Assembly: GCA_030833845.1 (NCBI GenBank)
Contig: JAURGK010000013.1
Coordinates: 1 to 61,893 of the forward strand
Source of the DNA: Crocinitomicaceae bacterium
GTDB taxonomy: Bacteria; Bacteroidota; Bacteroidia; Flavobacteriales_D; Crocinitomicaceae
DNA: 61,893 bases
Direction: 5' to 3'
The notes under the pieces were generated by a model. The model was not told the origin of the DNA, ran no database searches, and saw only the letters and a program-made list of their open reading frames with translations. This document shows, piece by piece, positions 1-8,254 of this stretch (the first letter of the stretch is position 1; every line of letters starts with the position of its first letter). The position numbers and the translations under genes were made by a program.

Positions 1-415
1 ATAATTCCTTAATTATACTATTGCGTAGTATTGGATTGGTGTCCATGAGGTCTAGAAAATCTTCTTTTCCTATGAAACAAATATTGCTCTCCTCTAGGGT
101 TTCGGCACCAACAACATAGGGTTCTTCTGTAAACATAGCACGAAAACCAACCATTTCACCACCTTTAGCAATGTGAATGATTTGTTCTTTGCCCTCGTCT
201 CCCCTTTTGAAAATTTTGACCAGCCCTTGATTGATGCAATAAACTCCTCTTGGAAAAGAACCTTCAAGAAATAAGGCTTGATGTTTTTTGTAATAGTTGC
301 ATGAACGATGTGAATTCAAATGCTCAAGTTCATCTTGGCAAAAATGACTCAAATTAGAATTTTGACGGCCAGTACAGGTCTGACATGTAACATGTTTGTA
401 TGACTTTTCGAGCAT
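1..415 (-). CDS. FNR/CRP-family transcriptional regulator, N-terminal part (cut by window edge)
   Basis: Partial gene running off the left edge; about 138 N-terminal residues are visible. The start ATG at 415-413 is the only one keeping the frame open and is 98 bp from hemN on the other strand. The N-terminus carries Cys11, Cys14 and Cys26 (CQTC, then HFC), as in oxygen-sensing FNR proteins that hold an Fe-S cluster. A cyclic-nucleotide-binding-like beta barrel follows (GSFPRGVYCINQGLVKIF, then HIAKGGEMVGFRAMF). The DNA-binding helix-turn-helix would lie outside the window. Its position divergent from hemN and the cbb3 oxidase genes fits a regulator of microaerobic respiration. The family call is strong; Fe-S based sensing is an inference from the cysteines. 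Confidence 0.85.
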   Translation of the reverse strand, partial: MLEKSYKHVTCQTCTGRQNSNLSHFCQDELEHLNSHRSCNYYKKHQALFLEGSFPRGVYCINQGLVKIFKRGDEGKEQIIHIAKGGEMVGFRAMFTEEPYVVGAETLEESNICFIGKEDFLDLMDTNPILRNSIIKEL

Positions 416-433
416 CGGGTAAAGTTTCCTATT

Positions 434-441
434 CAAAAATA
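434..441 (-). promoter_or_regulatory. -7 promoter element (TATTTTTG) for the FNR-like gene
   Basis: Read on the minus strand the site is TATTTTTG, a full match to the Bacteroidota -7 consensus TAnnTTTG. A -33-like TTTA lies about 19 nt upstream. The predicted transcript starts near 429 and has a leader of roughly 14 nt. The FNR-like palindrome at 466-479 lies just upstream of it. Confidence 0.45.
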
Positions 442-465
442 AGCAAAAACGAGGTATTAATAAAG

Positions 466-479
466 CTGATATCGGTCAT
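466..479. promoter_or_regulatory. Putative FNR/CRP-type binding site between fnr-like gene and hemN
   Basis: The sequence CTGATATCGGTCAT contains TGA-N6-TCA, the core of the FNR box TTGATnnnnATCAA. Its centre (472.5) is 41.5 bp upstream of the hemN ATG. If hemN is leaderless, this is the classical class II activator position. It is also about 43 bp upstream of the predicted start of the divergent regulator gene. Confidence 0.5.
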
Positions 480-501
480 TTTTTTAGTCCTGCTTACTCT
501 T

Positions 502-509
502 CAAATTTG
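502..509 (+). promoter_or_regulatory. Candidate -7 element (CAAATTTG) for hemN
   Basis: CAAATTTG differs by one base from TAnnTTTG and ends 4 nt before the hemN ATG. There is no good -33 TTG at N19, as expected for a promoter that depends on an activator. Confidence 0.35.
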
Positions 510-513
510 CACT

Positions 514-1875
514 ATGAATGAGCTTCAATTAATTCAAAAATACAATGTTCCTGGACCTCGATACACTTCGTATCCGACCGTTCCATTTTGGAAGAAATTA
601 CCTCTTGAGCCATCAGAATGGCTCAACAAGCTTGAATTAAAAATGCGGCAAGGCGTGCAATCACTCGGTATCTATATACATTTACCCTTTTGTGAATCAC
701 TTTGTACTTTTTGCGGTTGTCATAAGCGAATTACAAAAAACCACAATGTTGAACTTCCATACATTGATACAGTCATCAAAGAATGGAATTTATACCAACC
801 TTATTTAGTTAAAGGCGTTCAAATTAAAGAACTCCATCTAGGGGGTGGAACACCAACCTTTTTTGCGCCTTCTGCCTTAAAACGACTTATTGAAGGTATA
901 ATAGACAATAAAAACTTGCATAAGGAGCTATGTGAATTAAGTTTTGAGGCTCATCCTGGTGCCACTTCACAAGCACATTTGGTTGAGCTTTATCATCTAG
1001 GATTCCGTCGTGTTTCCTTCGGAATCCAGGATTATAACCCCAAAGTACAAAAAGCAATTCACAGAGAGCAAAGTTTTGAATTGGTCAAAGAAGTGCATTT
1101 ATCTGCTAAAGGTTTGGGCTATCGCATTAACCATGATTTGGTATATGGCTTACCATTTCAAGAGTTAGATGGATTTTCAGATACAATTGACAAAACTATT
1201 GAACTCATGCCTGATCGCATTGCTTTATACAGCTATGCTCATGTCCCTTGGATCAAAGGCACTGGTCAACGAGGCTATGATGAAGGCAACTTGCCACAAG
1301 ACAAAGAAAAGCGCGCGCTCTATGAGATGGCTTACTTTAAATTGTTAAAGGCCGGATACATTTCCATTGGCATGGATCATTTTGCCTTGCCAAATGACTC
1401 CCTGTCCAAAGCATTTAAAAATAAAGCATTACACCGCAATTTTATGGGTTATACGCATCAAAAAACAGATGTACTATTAGGACTTGGCATGTCGGCAATT
1501 TCCGACGCTTGGATCGCCTTTGCACAGAATAATAAAACGGTTGAGGGTTATCAAAACCAAATTGCTAAAGGAGAACTCGCCATTTTCAGAGGCCATTTTC
1601 TTGATGAACAAGAGTTGATTCTTCGTCGGCATATTTTGGATTTGATGTGTCATTTTGAAACAAAATGGGATCCATCTCAAGCTGCTCAGGGTTTTTACGA
1701 TGATATCAAAATAAGATTAAATGAATTGTTTACGGATCAATTGATGAGCTTTGATGAAGAAAAACTAAGCATCCTATCGAAGGGCAAACCTTTTGTGCGC
1801 AACGTTTGCATGGCTTTCGATCTATATTTAGCCAGACAGTTACCCAATCAGCAACTTTTTTCTTCTACGATTTGA
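514..1875 (+). CDS. hemN: Oxygen-independent coproporphyrinogen III oxidase
   Basis: Radical-SAM enzyme that decarboxylates coproporphyrinogen III to protoporphyrinogen IX without oxygen, in heme synthesis in the cytoplasm. The motif HLPFCESLCTFCGC gives Cys60, Cys64, Cys67 and Cys69, the CX3CX2CXC pattern of HemN, and the N-terminal NVPGPRYTSYPT segment is typical. Length is 453 residues, close to the 457 of E. coli HemN. The frame is open further upstream to 400, but that extension would cover the regulatory region and is unlike the family; ATG 514 is chosen. It diverges from the FNR-like gene and overlaps ccoI by 4 bases, consistent with supplying heme to the cbb3 oxidase in the same operon. 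Confidence 0.95.
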   Translation: MNELQLIQKYNVPGPRYTSYPTVPFWKKLPLEPSEWLNKLELKMRQGVQSLGIYIHLPFCESLCTFCGCHKRITKNHNVELPYIDTVIKEWNLYQPYLVKGVQIKELHLGGGTPTFFAPSALKRLIEGIIDNKNLHKELCELSFEAHPGATSQAHLVELYHLGFRRVSFGIQDYNPKVQKAIHREQSFELVKEVHLSAKGLGYRINHDLVYGLPFQELDGFSDTIDKTIELMPDRIALYSYAHVPWIKGTGQRGYDEGNLPQDKEKRALYEMAYFKLLKAGYISIGMDHFALPNDSLSKAFKNKALHRNFMGYTHQKTDVLLGLGMSAISDAWIAFAQNNKTVEGYQNQIAKGELAIFRGHFLDEQELILRRHILDLMCHFETKWDPSQAAQGFYDDIKIRLNELFTDQLMSFDEEKLSILSKGKPFVRNVCMAFDLYLARQLPNQQLFSSTI

Positions 1876-4232
1876 AAAATAATGCATGTTTTCATTGTGG
1901 GGATACACTCCCTAATAAACCCATCGAAACAGAAGGTCACTCGTTTTGTTGCAACGGATGTGCGAATGTATATCAATTACTCAACCAACATCTGCTTGAT
2001 GCATTCTACCAATATGAGCCAATGGCCGGCAGCAAACCTAGAAACGAGCGCCCAGATGCTTATGCATTTCTAGATCTTGAAGAATTAAGATCTCGTTACA
2101 TTACTTTTCAAAACGAGCAGAGGGTGCATCTGAATTTATCGCTACCAAGTATACATTGTTCATCTTGTATTTATTTATTAGAAAACTTAAATAAAATTAA
2201 TTCCAAGGTGCTTCGCGTACAGGTTCATTTTGCACGTAAACAAGCCTCCATTGTGATAGATTCAAAAATGGCACTTTCTGAATTGGCCAATTTGCTCAAC
2301 TATATTGGCTATCCGCCAGATTTCAGTAAAAATGAAAACAACAGTAAAAAGCATGACAGAACCTTTTTATTTCAATTAGGGACGGCTGGCTTCGCATTTG
2401 GATCTATCATGCTTTGGAGTACTCCGGATTATTTTGGACTTGGAAAGGATAACCCTGGTTTTAGAAATTTTTCGGCCTACTTAAGTCTACTGGCAAGTAT
2501 ACCCGTATTACTTTTTTCGGCAAGAGGATACCTAATTTCAGCTTACAAGGCTATTCGAAGTAAAGCGATTAATCTCGATGTACCAATTTCAATAGGAATC
2601 TTGGCCTTATATCTACAAAGTCTATTGCAAATATTGAATGGACAGGGTGCGGGTTATATGGATAGTTTTGCTGGATTTATTTTCTTCCTACTCATTGGCA
2701 AATGGTTTCAAAATATTACCTATGCTTCCTTGTCATTCGATCGCGATTTTACAAGTTTTTTTCCTGTTGCTATCCAGCGCATTAACAAGGCCAACCATAA
2801 AGATATTGTCCCAATTGAAGCCTTGCAAATTGATGATCTAATTGAAGTAAGAAACGAAGAAATCATACCCTGTGACAGTGAATTGTCAAGTGCGAATACT
2901 TATATTGATTACAGTTTTGTAACTGGTGAATCACTTCCTGTCTTAGTAAATAAAGGGGACTTGATATACGCCGGTGGAAAAATTCAAGGTGTTGCAAGCC
3001 AAATGATAGTAAAAGCAACTTCTAATCGAAGCCATTTGACTCAACTTTGGAACGAAACCAAGAATAAAACACCGAAAAATCAACTCATTCGTTACCAAGA
3101 CCGCATAGCGCAATATTTTTTGATTGTTTTGTTACTTCTTGCCTTGAGCAGTGGTATTTTTTGGTGTGTCGTTGATAAGTCACAAATGATGAAAGTCATT
3201 GTAGCCCTGCTGATTGTGGCATGCCCATGCGCCTTGGCTCTATCTGCCCCTTTTACACTTGGTAATGCCCTTAGAGTATTGGGCAAAATAGGCCTTTATT
3301 TAAAGAATGTCAGCGTGGTGGAATCGCTCACTGCTATCGACACCATAGTACTCGACAAAACTGGCACCTTGACCGATCCTAATAGCTATGAGTTGAAAAT
3401 TAAATCCAACAGCTTAAATAAAGATCAGTTTGCTGTATTTGTAAATATGGCCAGGCAATCTACACACCCTTTGTCACGGGCATTGGCTCTCGCCAATGAA
3501 GACATCGACGAACTCACTCTAGAAGATTTTCAAGAAATCAAAGGCCAAGGCCTAAGTGCGAGTTATCAAAATCAACATTTCATCATGGGATCTGCTGCTT
3601 TTGTTGGGAACGAGCAAAATGCACAAGGGAATGAACTTTTTTTAAATGTAGATTCTCAAACTGCACATATTCAGTTTGAGAGTAAGTGGCGAACTAAAGC
3701 TATTGGCGCAATCATTGAAAAAATTGGCAAGGAGCATTTGTATATTTTATCAGGAGATCAGCCCAAGGATTCAGATCAACTCATTGCACTAGGTTTTTCA
3801 CCAGAACGGATGTATTTTGGACTGAATCCCGGGCAAAAATCTGATCAAATTAAAAAGTTGCAATCCAATGGGCGTCAAGTGCTGTTTATAGGGGACGGGC
3901 TAAATGACGTTGGCGCACTTGGAACTGCAGAAATCGGCATTGCCCTATCAGAGGACATGTTCAGATTTACACCTAGTTGTGACGCAATTCTTGAAGCAAA
4001 ATTCTTTTCTCAACTACCTCAAATGATTGAAATTGGGCGTTATGCCAAACGGGTCTTACAAATCTGTTTGGCATTTTCTTTACTCTATAATTTATTTGGA
4101 CTAAGTATAGCCTTCACAGGTCAACTTACACCTTTAATTGCAGCAATTCTGATGCCCATCTCCTCTATCACGATTGTGATATTAAGTACCGTTTTGATTC
4201 AATTGAAATTCAAAAGGCTCTTTAAAAGCTGA
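1872..4232 (+). CDS. ccoI: Copper-translocating P-type ATPase for cbb3 oxidase assembly
   Basis: P1B-type ATPase (CcoI/FixI family) of 786 residues, which delivers copper for the CcoN active site. The N-terminus has the metal-binding motif CFHCG plus CCNGC (Cys6, Cys9, Cys26, Cys27, Cys30) and then a heavy-metal-associated domain with HCSSC at about 95-99. TGES lies near residue 350, the membrane CPC motif near 449, DKTGT near 494, an HP dipeptide in QSTHPLS and GDGLND near 673. No ATG precedes the cysteine motif, so I use TTG 1872, which overlaps the hemN stop in TTGA. The frame is open to TTG 1806, but that lies deep inside hemN. Confidence 0.93.
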   Translation: MKNNACFHCGDTLPNKPIETEGHSFCCNGCANVYQLLNQHLLDAFYQYEPMAGSKPRNERPDAYAFLDLEELRSRYITFQNEQRVHLNLSLPSIHCSSCIYLLENLNKINSKVLRVQVHFARKQASIVIDSKMALSELANLLNYIGYPPDFSKNENNSKKHDRTFLFQLGTAGFAFGSIMLWSTPDYFGLGKDNPGFRNFSAYLSLLASIPVLLFSARGYLISAYKAIRSKAINLDVPISIGILALYLQSLLQILNGQGAGYMDSFAGFIFFLLIGKWFQNITYASLSFDRDFTSFFPVAIQRINKANHKDIVPIEALQIDDLIEVRNEEIIPCDSELSSANTYIDYSFVTGESLPVLVNKGDLIYAGGKIQGVASQMIVKATSNRSHLTQLWNETKNKTPKNQLIRYQDRIAQYFLIVLLLLALSSGIFWCVVDKSQMMKVIVALLIVACPCALALSAPFTLGNALRVLGKIGLYLKNVSVVESLTAIDTIVLDKTGTLTDPNSYELKIKSNSLNKDQFAVFVNMARQSTHPLSRALALANEDIDELTLEDFQEIKGQGLSASYQNQHFIMGSAAFVGNEQNAQGNELFLNVDSQTAHIQFESKWRTKAIGAIIEKIGKEHLYILSGDQPKDSDQLIALGFSPERMYFGLNPGQKSDQIKKLQSNGRQVLFIGDGLNDVGALGTAEIGIALSEDMFRFTPSCDAILEAKFFSQLPQMIEIGRYAKRVLQICLAFSLLYNLFGLSIAFTGQLTPLIAAILMPISSITIVILSTVLIQLKFKRLFKS

Positions 4233-4299
4233 TATAAATCAGTTTTTTTTGAAAATACATATCATACTTCTTTACTGAAGCAATTTAGACATTTGCATT

Positions 4300-4458
4300 A
4301 TGGGAATCGTGTACCTCATGCTAATGGTCAGTCTTTGTATTGCTGCCTTTTTTTTGGGCTTCTTTTTCTGGGCAACAAAAAATGGACAATTCGATGATGA
4401 CTATGGCCCTTCAGTACGCGTCCTGTTTGAAGATGAACCCAACCTAAAAGATGAATAA
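4300..4458 (+). CDS. ccoS: cbb3 oxidase maturation protein CcoS
   Basis: A small membrane protein of 52 residues. It starts MGIVYLMLMVS and has one transmembrane helix (about 3-24), then WATKNGQFDDDYGPSVRVL, matching the CcoS signature W-x-(n)-GQFDD-x-x-GP-x-x-R-I/V-L. CcoS is required for insertion of the redox cofactors into the cbb3 oxidase. The gene sits 67 bp after ccoI and 2 bp before ccoNO. The acidic tail ends EDEPNLKDE. Confidence 0.92.
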   Translation: MGIVYLMLMVSLCIAAFFLGFFFWATKNGQFDDDYGPSVRVLFEDEPNLKDE

Positions 4459-4460
4459 CC

Positions 4461-6641
4461 ATGGAAATAGTAAAGTTTAATTATGACAACAAAATCGTCC
4501 GCAATTTCGCATATGCAACTGTAATTTGGGGTCTGACTGGTATGTTAGTTGGGCTGACTGCAGCCTTACAATTGGCCTTTCCTGATTTCTTTAATGATTA
4601 CTTAGGTTTCAAATGGGTCTCGTTTGGGCGCATTAGACCCTTACACACCAATGCGGTAATTTTTGCCTTTGTCGGTAACGGTATCTTCACTGGAGTATAT
4701 TATTCCCTACAACGCTTACTCAAAACAAGAATGTGGAGTGACAAACTCAGCAAGATTCATTTTTGGGGTTGGCAAGCAATCATTTTAGCTGCCGTGCTGA
4801 CTCTGCCATTAGGAATCACCAGCTCAAAAGAGTATGCAGAATTGGAATGGCCAATAGATATTGCCATCACAATTATTTGGGTAGTGTGGGGCTGGAATAT
4901 GTTTGCCACCATCTTGAACAGACGTGTGCAGCATTTGTATGTAGCAATTTGGTTTTATATCGCCACTTTCATAACCGTTGCTATGCTGCATGTTTTCAAT
5001 TCCATTGAACTACCGGTTTCTTTCACAAAAAGTTATTCTTGGTATGCCGGTGTACAAGACGCATTGGTGCAATGGTGGTATGGCCACAATGCGGTGGCAT
5101 TTTTTCTCACCACACCTTATCTGGGTCTTATGTATTACTTTGTTCCCAAAGCAGCCAATAGACCTGTTTATTCATACAGGTTATCTATCATTCACTTTTG
5201 GGCACTGATCTTTCTCTATATTTGGGCCGGGCCACACCACCTGCTTTACTCATCCCTTCCAGATTGGGCACAAAGTTTGGGTGTGGTATTTTCTGTCATG
5301 TTGATTGCTCCCTCTTGGGGAGGAATGCTCAACGGACTATTGACACTGAGGGGTGTTTGGGACAAAGTACGCGATGACATAACGCTTAAATATATGGTGG
5401 TGGCACTTACCGCCTACGGAATGTCCACATTTGAAGGACCAATGCTTTCTCTCAAAAATGTAAATGTGATCTCACATTTCACTGATTGGACTATTGCTCA
5501 CGTGCACATTGGCGGACTTGGTTGGAACGGAATGCTCACCTTCGGTATGCTGTATTGGCTCTTCCCAAAAATTTACCGCACTGAACTCTACTCTAAAAAA
5601 ATGGCGAACCAACACTTTTGGATTGCAACCTTAGGAATATTGCTTTATGCCATACCAATGTATATTGCTGGCTTTATGCAAGGGCTAATGTGGCAAGATT
5701 TCAATGCAGATGGCACCTTAAAAAATGGAGATTTCTTAAAAACAGTCATCGAATTAAAACCATATTATTATATGCGTTCTTTAGGTGGCTTGCTTTATTT
5801 AACAGGTGCAATTTTAATGTTCTATAATTTAGTTAAAACTGCCAAATCTGGCGTTTTACTTGCCGAAGAACCCGCTCAAGCACCTACAGCAATTATTGAG
5901 CACAAAGAGAACAAAGGCGAATATTGGCATAAGGTTATTGAACGCAAACCAGTGCAATTTATGATTTTGAGTCTTATTGTAGTGGCCATTGGAGGAATCA
6001 TTGAAATTATTCCTACGATGATTGTAGATTCTAATGTACCGAAAATTGCATCCATTAAACCTTACACACCCCTTGAATTAGAAGGCCGAGATATTTATAT
6101 CCGTGAGGGCTGTTACAACTGCCATTCTCAGCTTGTACGACCTTTGCGCTTTGAAACCGCTCGCTATGGCGACTATTCTAAATCAGGAGAATTTGTATAT
6201 GACCACCCCTTCCAATGGGGCTCTAAGCGCACTGGGCCTGATTTGGCAAGAGAAGGAGGAAATTCAAAAATTAGAAAATCAAATTTTTGGCACTTTCAAC
6301 ATCTCATTGCACCCAAAGATGTCTCTACAGGCTCAATCATGCCTGCTTACACTTGGCTACGTGAGGACAAGCTAGATTTATCTTTGACAGCAAAGAAAAT
6401 TCGTGCAATGCAAACCTTGGGTGTGCCTTATAAAAAAGGTTACGACAAAAAAGCCGTTGCTGAATTAAAAATACAAGCACACAACATTGCCTCCGATATT
6501 GTCAATACCACACCAAAAGAGGTGCTCATTGGTGTTAATAAAAAACAATTAATCAAGGACATTGAATCCAAAGAGATCGTAGCAGTCATTGCCTACTTAC
6601 AACGATTAGGATTAGATATCACACTACAACCTCAAAAATAA
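4461..6641 (+). CDS. ccoNO: cbb3-type cytochrome c oxidase, fused subunits I and II (CcoN-CcoO)
   Basis: A 726-residue fusion. Residues about 1-470 are CcoN, the heme b/b3-CuB subunit with many membrane helices and the conserved histidine-rich segments (GRIRPLHTNAVIF, YGHNAVAFF, WAGPHHLLYSS, IAHVHIGGLGWNG). After a linker and another membrane helix (about 510-530) comes CcoO, a membrane-anchored mono-heme cytochrome c with REGCYNCHSQLVRP near residue 550 and GSKRTGPDLAREGG. CcoN reduces oxygen and CcoO passes electrons. The fusion is usual in Bacteroidota. It follows ccoS by 2 bp and precedes ccoQ by 4 bp. Confidence 0.96.
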   Translation: MEIVKFNYDNKIVRNFAYATVIWGLTGMLVGLTAALQLAFPDFFNDYLGFKWVSFGRIRPLHTNAVIFAFVGNGIFTGVYYSLQRLLKTRMWSDKLSKIHFWGWQAIILAAVLTLPLGITSSKEYAELEWPIDIAITIIWVVWGWNMFATILNRRVQHLYVAIWFYIATFITVAMLHVFNSIELPVSFTKSYSWYAGVQDALVQWWYGHNAVAFFLTTPYLGLMYYFVPKAANRPVYSYRLSIIHFWALIFLYIWAGPHHLLYSSLPDWAQSLGVVFSVMLIAPSWGGMLNGLLTLRGVWDKVRDDITLKYMVVALTAYGMSTFEGPMLSLKNVNVISHFTDWTIAHVHIGGLGWNGMLTFGMLYWLFPKIYRTELYSKKMANQHFWIATLGILLYAIPMYIAGFMQGLMWQDFNADGTLKNGDFLKTVIELKPYYYMRSLGGLLYLTGAILMFYNLVKTAKSGVLLAEEPAQAPTAIIEHKENKGEYWHKVIERKPVQFMILSLIVVAIGGIIEIIPTMIVDSNVPKIASIKPYTPLELEGRDIYIREGCYNCHSQLVRPLRFETARYGDYSKSGEFVYDHPFQWGSKRTGPDLAREGGNSKIRKSNFWHFQHLIAPKDVSTGSIMPAYTWLREDKLDLSLTAKKIRAMQTLGVPYKKGYDKKAVAELKIQAHNIASDIVNTTPKEVLIGVNKKQLIKDIESKEIVAVIAYLQRLGLDITLQPQK

Positions 6642-6645
6642 GAAC

Positions 6646-6837
6646 ATGTTACGCTTTATAAAACATAACCTAACCAGTATGCTCGGCATTGAAATTTATC
6701 CGCTCATCTCACTTGTCATGTTTACTGTGTTTTTTGGAGTCGTCTTACTTTATGTTTGGAAATTAAGCAAAGGAAGGGTGTCAGAATTGGCTTCAACTCC
6801 ATTGGATTGTCAAGAAGAATTAGACGTAAATCTTTAA
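6646..6837 (+). CDS. ccoQ: cbb3 oxidase small subunit, CcoQ/FixQ-like
   Basis: 63 residues with one transmembrane helix (about 17-39, IYPLISLVMFTVFFGVVLLYVW) followed by a short charged tail. Size, topology and position between ccoNO and ccoP match CcoQ, which stabilises the complex. The sequence itself is too short for motif proof, so the call rests mainly on context. Confidence 0.75.
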   Translation: MLRFIKHNLTSMLGIEIYPLISLVMFTVFFGVVLLYVWKLSKGRVSELASTPLDCQEELDVNL

Positions 6838-6848
6838 AAAATTGCACT

Positions 6849-8252
6849 ATGAAATTGCTCAACAACATTCTTTTACTCGCCGCTGTTTTTAGCCTCAATC
6901 TAGACTTGTTGTATGCCGCTGATGGGGAAGGGCTTTTTAAATCTCGTTGCAATACCTGTCATATGGTAGATAAAAACTCTACTGGTCCAAAATTGCAAGG
7001 GGTTAAACAAAAGTGGACTGATGCTGGTGAAGCGGCATTACTATATCAATGGGTTCAAAATTCTACAGAATTAATTGGCTCTGGAAAAAGTGCAATGGCC
7101 AAGGAAATCTCTACTTTTAGCCCAACAGCTATGCCTGCACAGTCCGTCACAAATGATGAGATTGATGCAATTTTTAGCTACATAGAAAGCTATGTGCCAC
7201 CAACTGCATTTGTTGCCACTGACAGTACATCGGTTAGTACACCAACCAAGGCAACTGACTATAAAGGAAATTTGAGCATATTCAATTGGTTAGTTGTACT
7301 TACGCTCATTCTAATTATCGCCATTTTTGTCTTGGCTGGTACCGTGATTACCCTAATAAAATCCGAATTTTTTAGAAATAAATTAAAACAAATCAGTGAA
7401 AAGGCATCTATATTGATCATTACTACTGGTGCCTTATTGCTTTCAGTGAATGCCAATGCACTGACTTTTATTGGTCCTGGTGAAGGTCCAAAAGATGGCA
7501 CCTGGTTATTGGTAGAGAGCACTGATTTAATGGCAGTCATTATTATTGATATCATTCTTTTAGTGGTTGTATTATATCTGCGCCATTTATTCAATCAAAT
7601 GATGGCAATGGTGAAGCCAAAAGATGTATCCACCAAGATAACCTCTGTACCAGTGATTAAGAAGGTGAATCAGGTACTTACAGATGCAGTGCCAATCGAT
7701 CTTGAACATACCATTCTACTCGAACACGAATACGATGGAATTCAAGAGCTTGATAATAACTTACCACCCTGGTGGGTTTGGGGATTCTATGCAACAATAG
7801 TTTTTTCGTTCATCTATTTTCTCAATTACCACATTCTTGGGGTATCTGATTTGCAAATTAAAGCTTATGATAAAGATGTAAAAGTGGCGCAAAAAGAAAT
7901 TACGGCCTATCTTAATAAAATGGCCATGAATGTCGATGAAACTAATGCCACACTCCTAAGAGAATCAAGTGACCTAAGCACTGGGGCGAGTCTTTTTGCG
8001 GCTAATTGTGTGGCATGCCACAAGTCTAATGGGGAAGGCGAAATTGGTCCGAATTTAACTGACAAAACCTGGATCTATGGTTATGATATCAAGGATGTAT
8101 TTAAAACCATCAAATACGGAACTACTAACGGCATGCCGGAACACTCATCCAAATTCAATCCTGTTCAAATTCAGCAAGTTGCATCTTTTGTTTTGTCTTT
8201 ACCTGAAAAAGATGGCTTGGCTCCTAACGGAACCATTATTGAAAAAGAATAG
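6849..8252 (+). CDS. ccoP: cbb3 oxidase cytochrome c subunit CcoP with extra N-terminal cytochrome c domain
   Basis: 467 residues. A signal peptide (1-24, ending LLYAA) is followed by a class I cytochrome c domain with CNTCH near residue 34 and a Met ligand candidate in PTAMPAQ. Then come three hydrophobic segments (about 140-165, 185-205, 222-245). The CcoP core follows: NNLPPWWVWGFYATIV membrane helix near 315, then a second cytochrome c domain with CVACH near 387. So there are two hemes c, but they flank the membrane part instead of being adjacent at the C-terminus. ATG 6849 is chosen because it gives a good signal peptide; the upstream open frame lies within ccoQ. Confidence 0.9.
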   Translation: MKLLNNILLLAAVFSLNLDLLYAADGEGLFKSRCNTCHMVDKNSTGPKLQGVKQKWTDAGEAALLYQWVQNSTELIGSGKSAMAKEISTFSPTAMPAQSVTNDEIDAIFSYIESYVPPTAFVATDSTSVSTPTKATDYKGNLSIFNWLVVLTLILIIAIFVLAGTVITLIKSEFFRNKLKQISEKASILIITTGALLLSVNANALTFIGPGEGPKDGTWLLVESTDLMAVIIIDIILLVVVLYLRHLFNQMMAMVKPKDVSTKITSVPVIKKVNQVLTDAVPIDLEHTILLEHEYDGIQELDNNLPPWWVWGFYATIVFSFIYFLNYHILGVSDLQIKAYDKDVKVAQKEITAYLNKMAMNVDETNATLLRESSDLSTGASLFAANCVACHKSNGEGEIGPNLTDKTWIYGYDIKDVFKTIKYGTTNGMPEHSSKFNPVQIQQVASFVLSLPEKDGLAPNGTIIEKE

Positions 8253-8254
8253 CT

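Noticed and set aside
400..513. Longer N-terminus of hemN
   Set aside because: It would cover the FNR-like site and promoter, overlap the divergent regulator gene and add 38 residues unlike HemN proteins.
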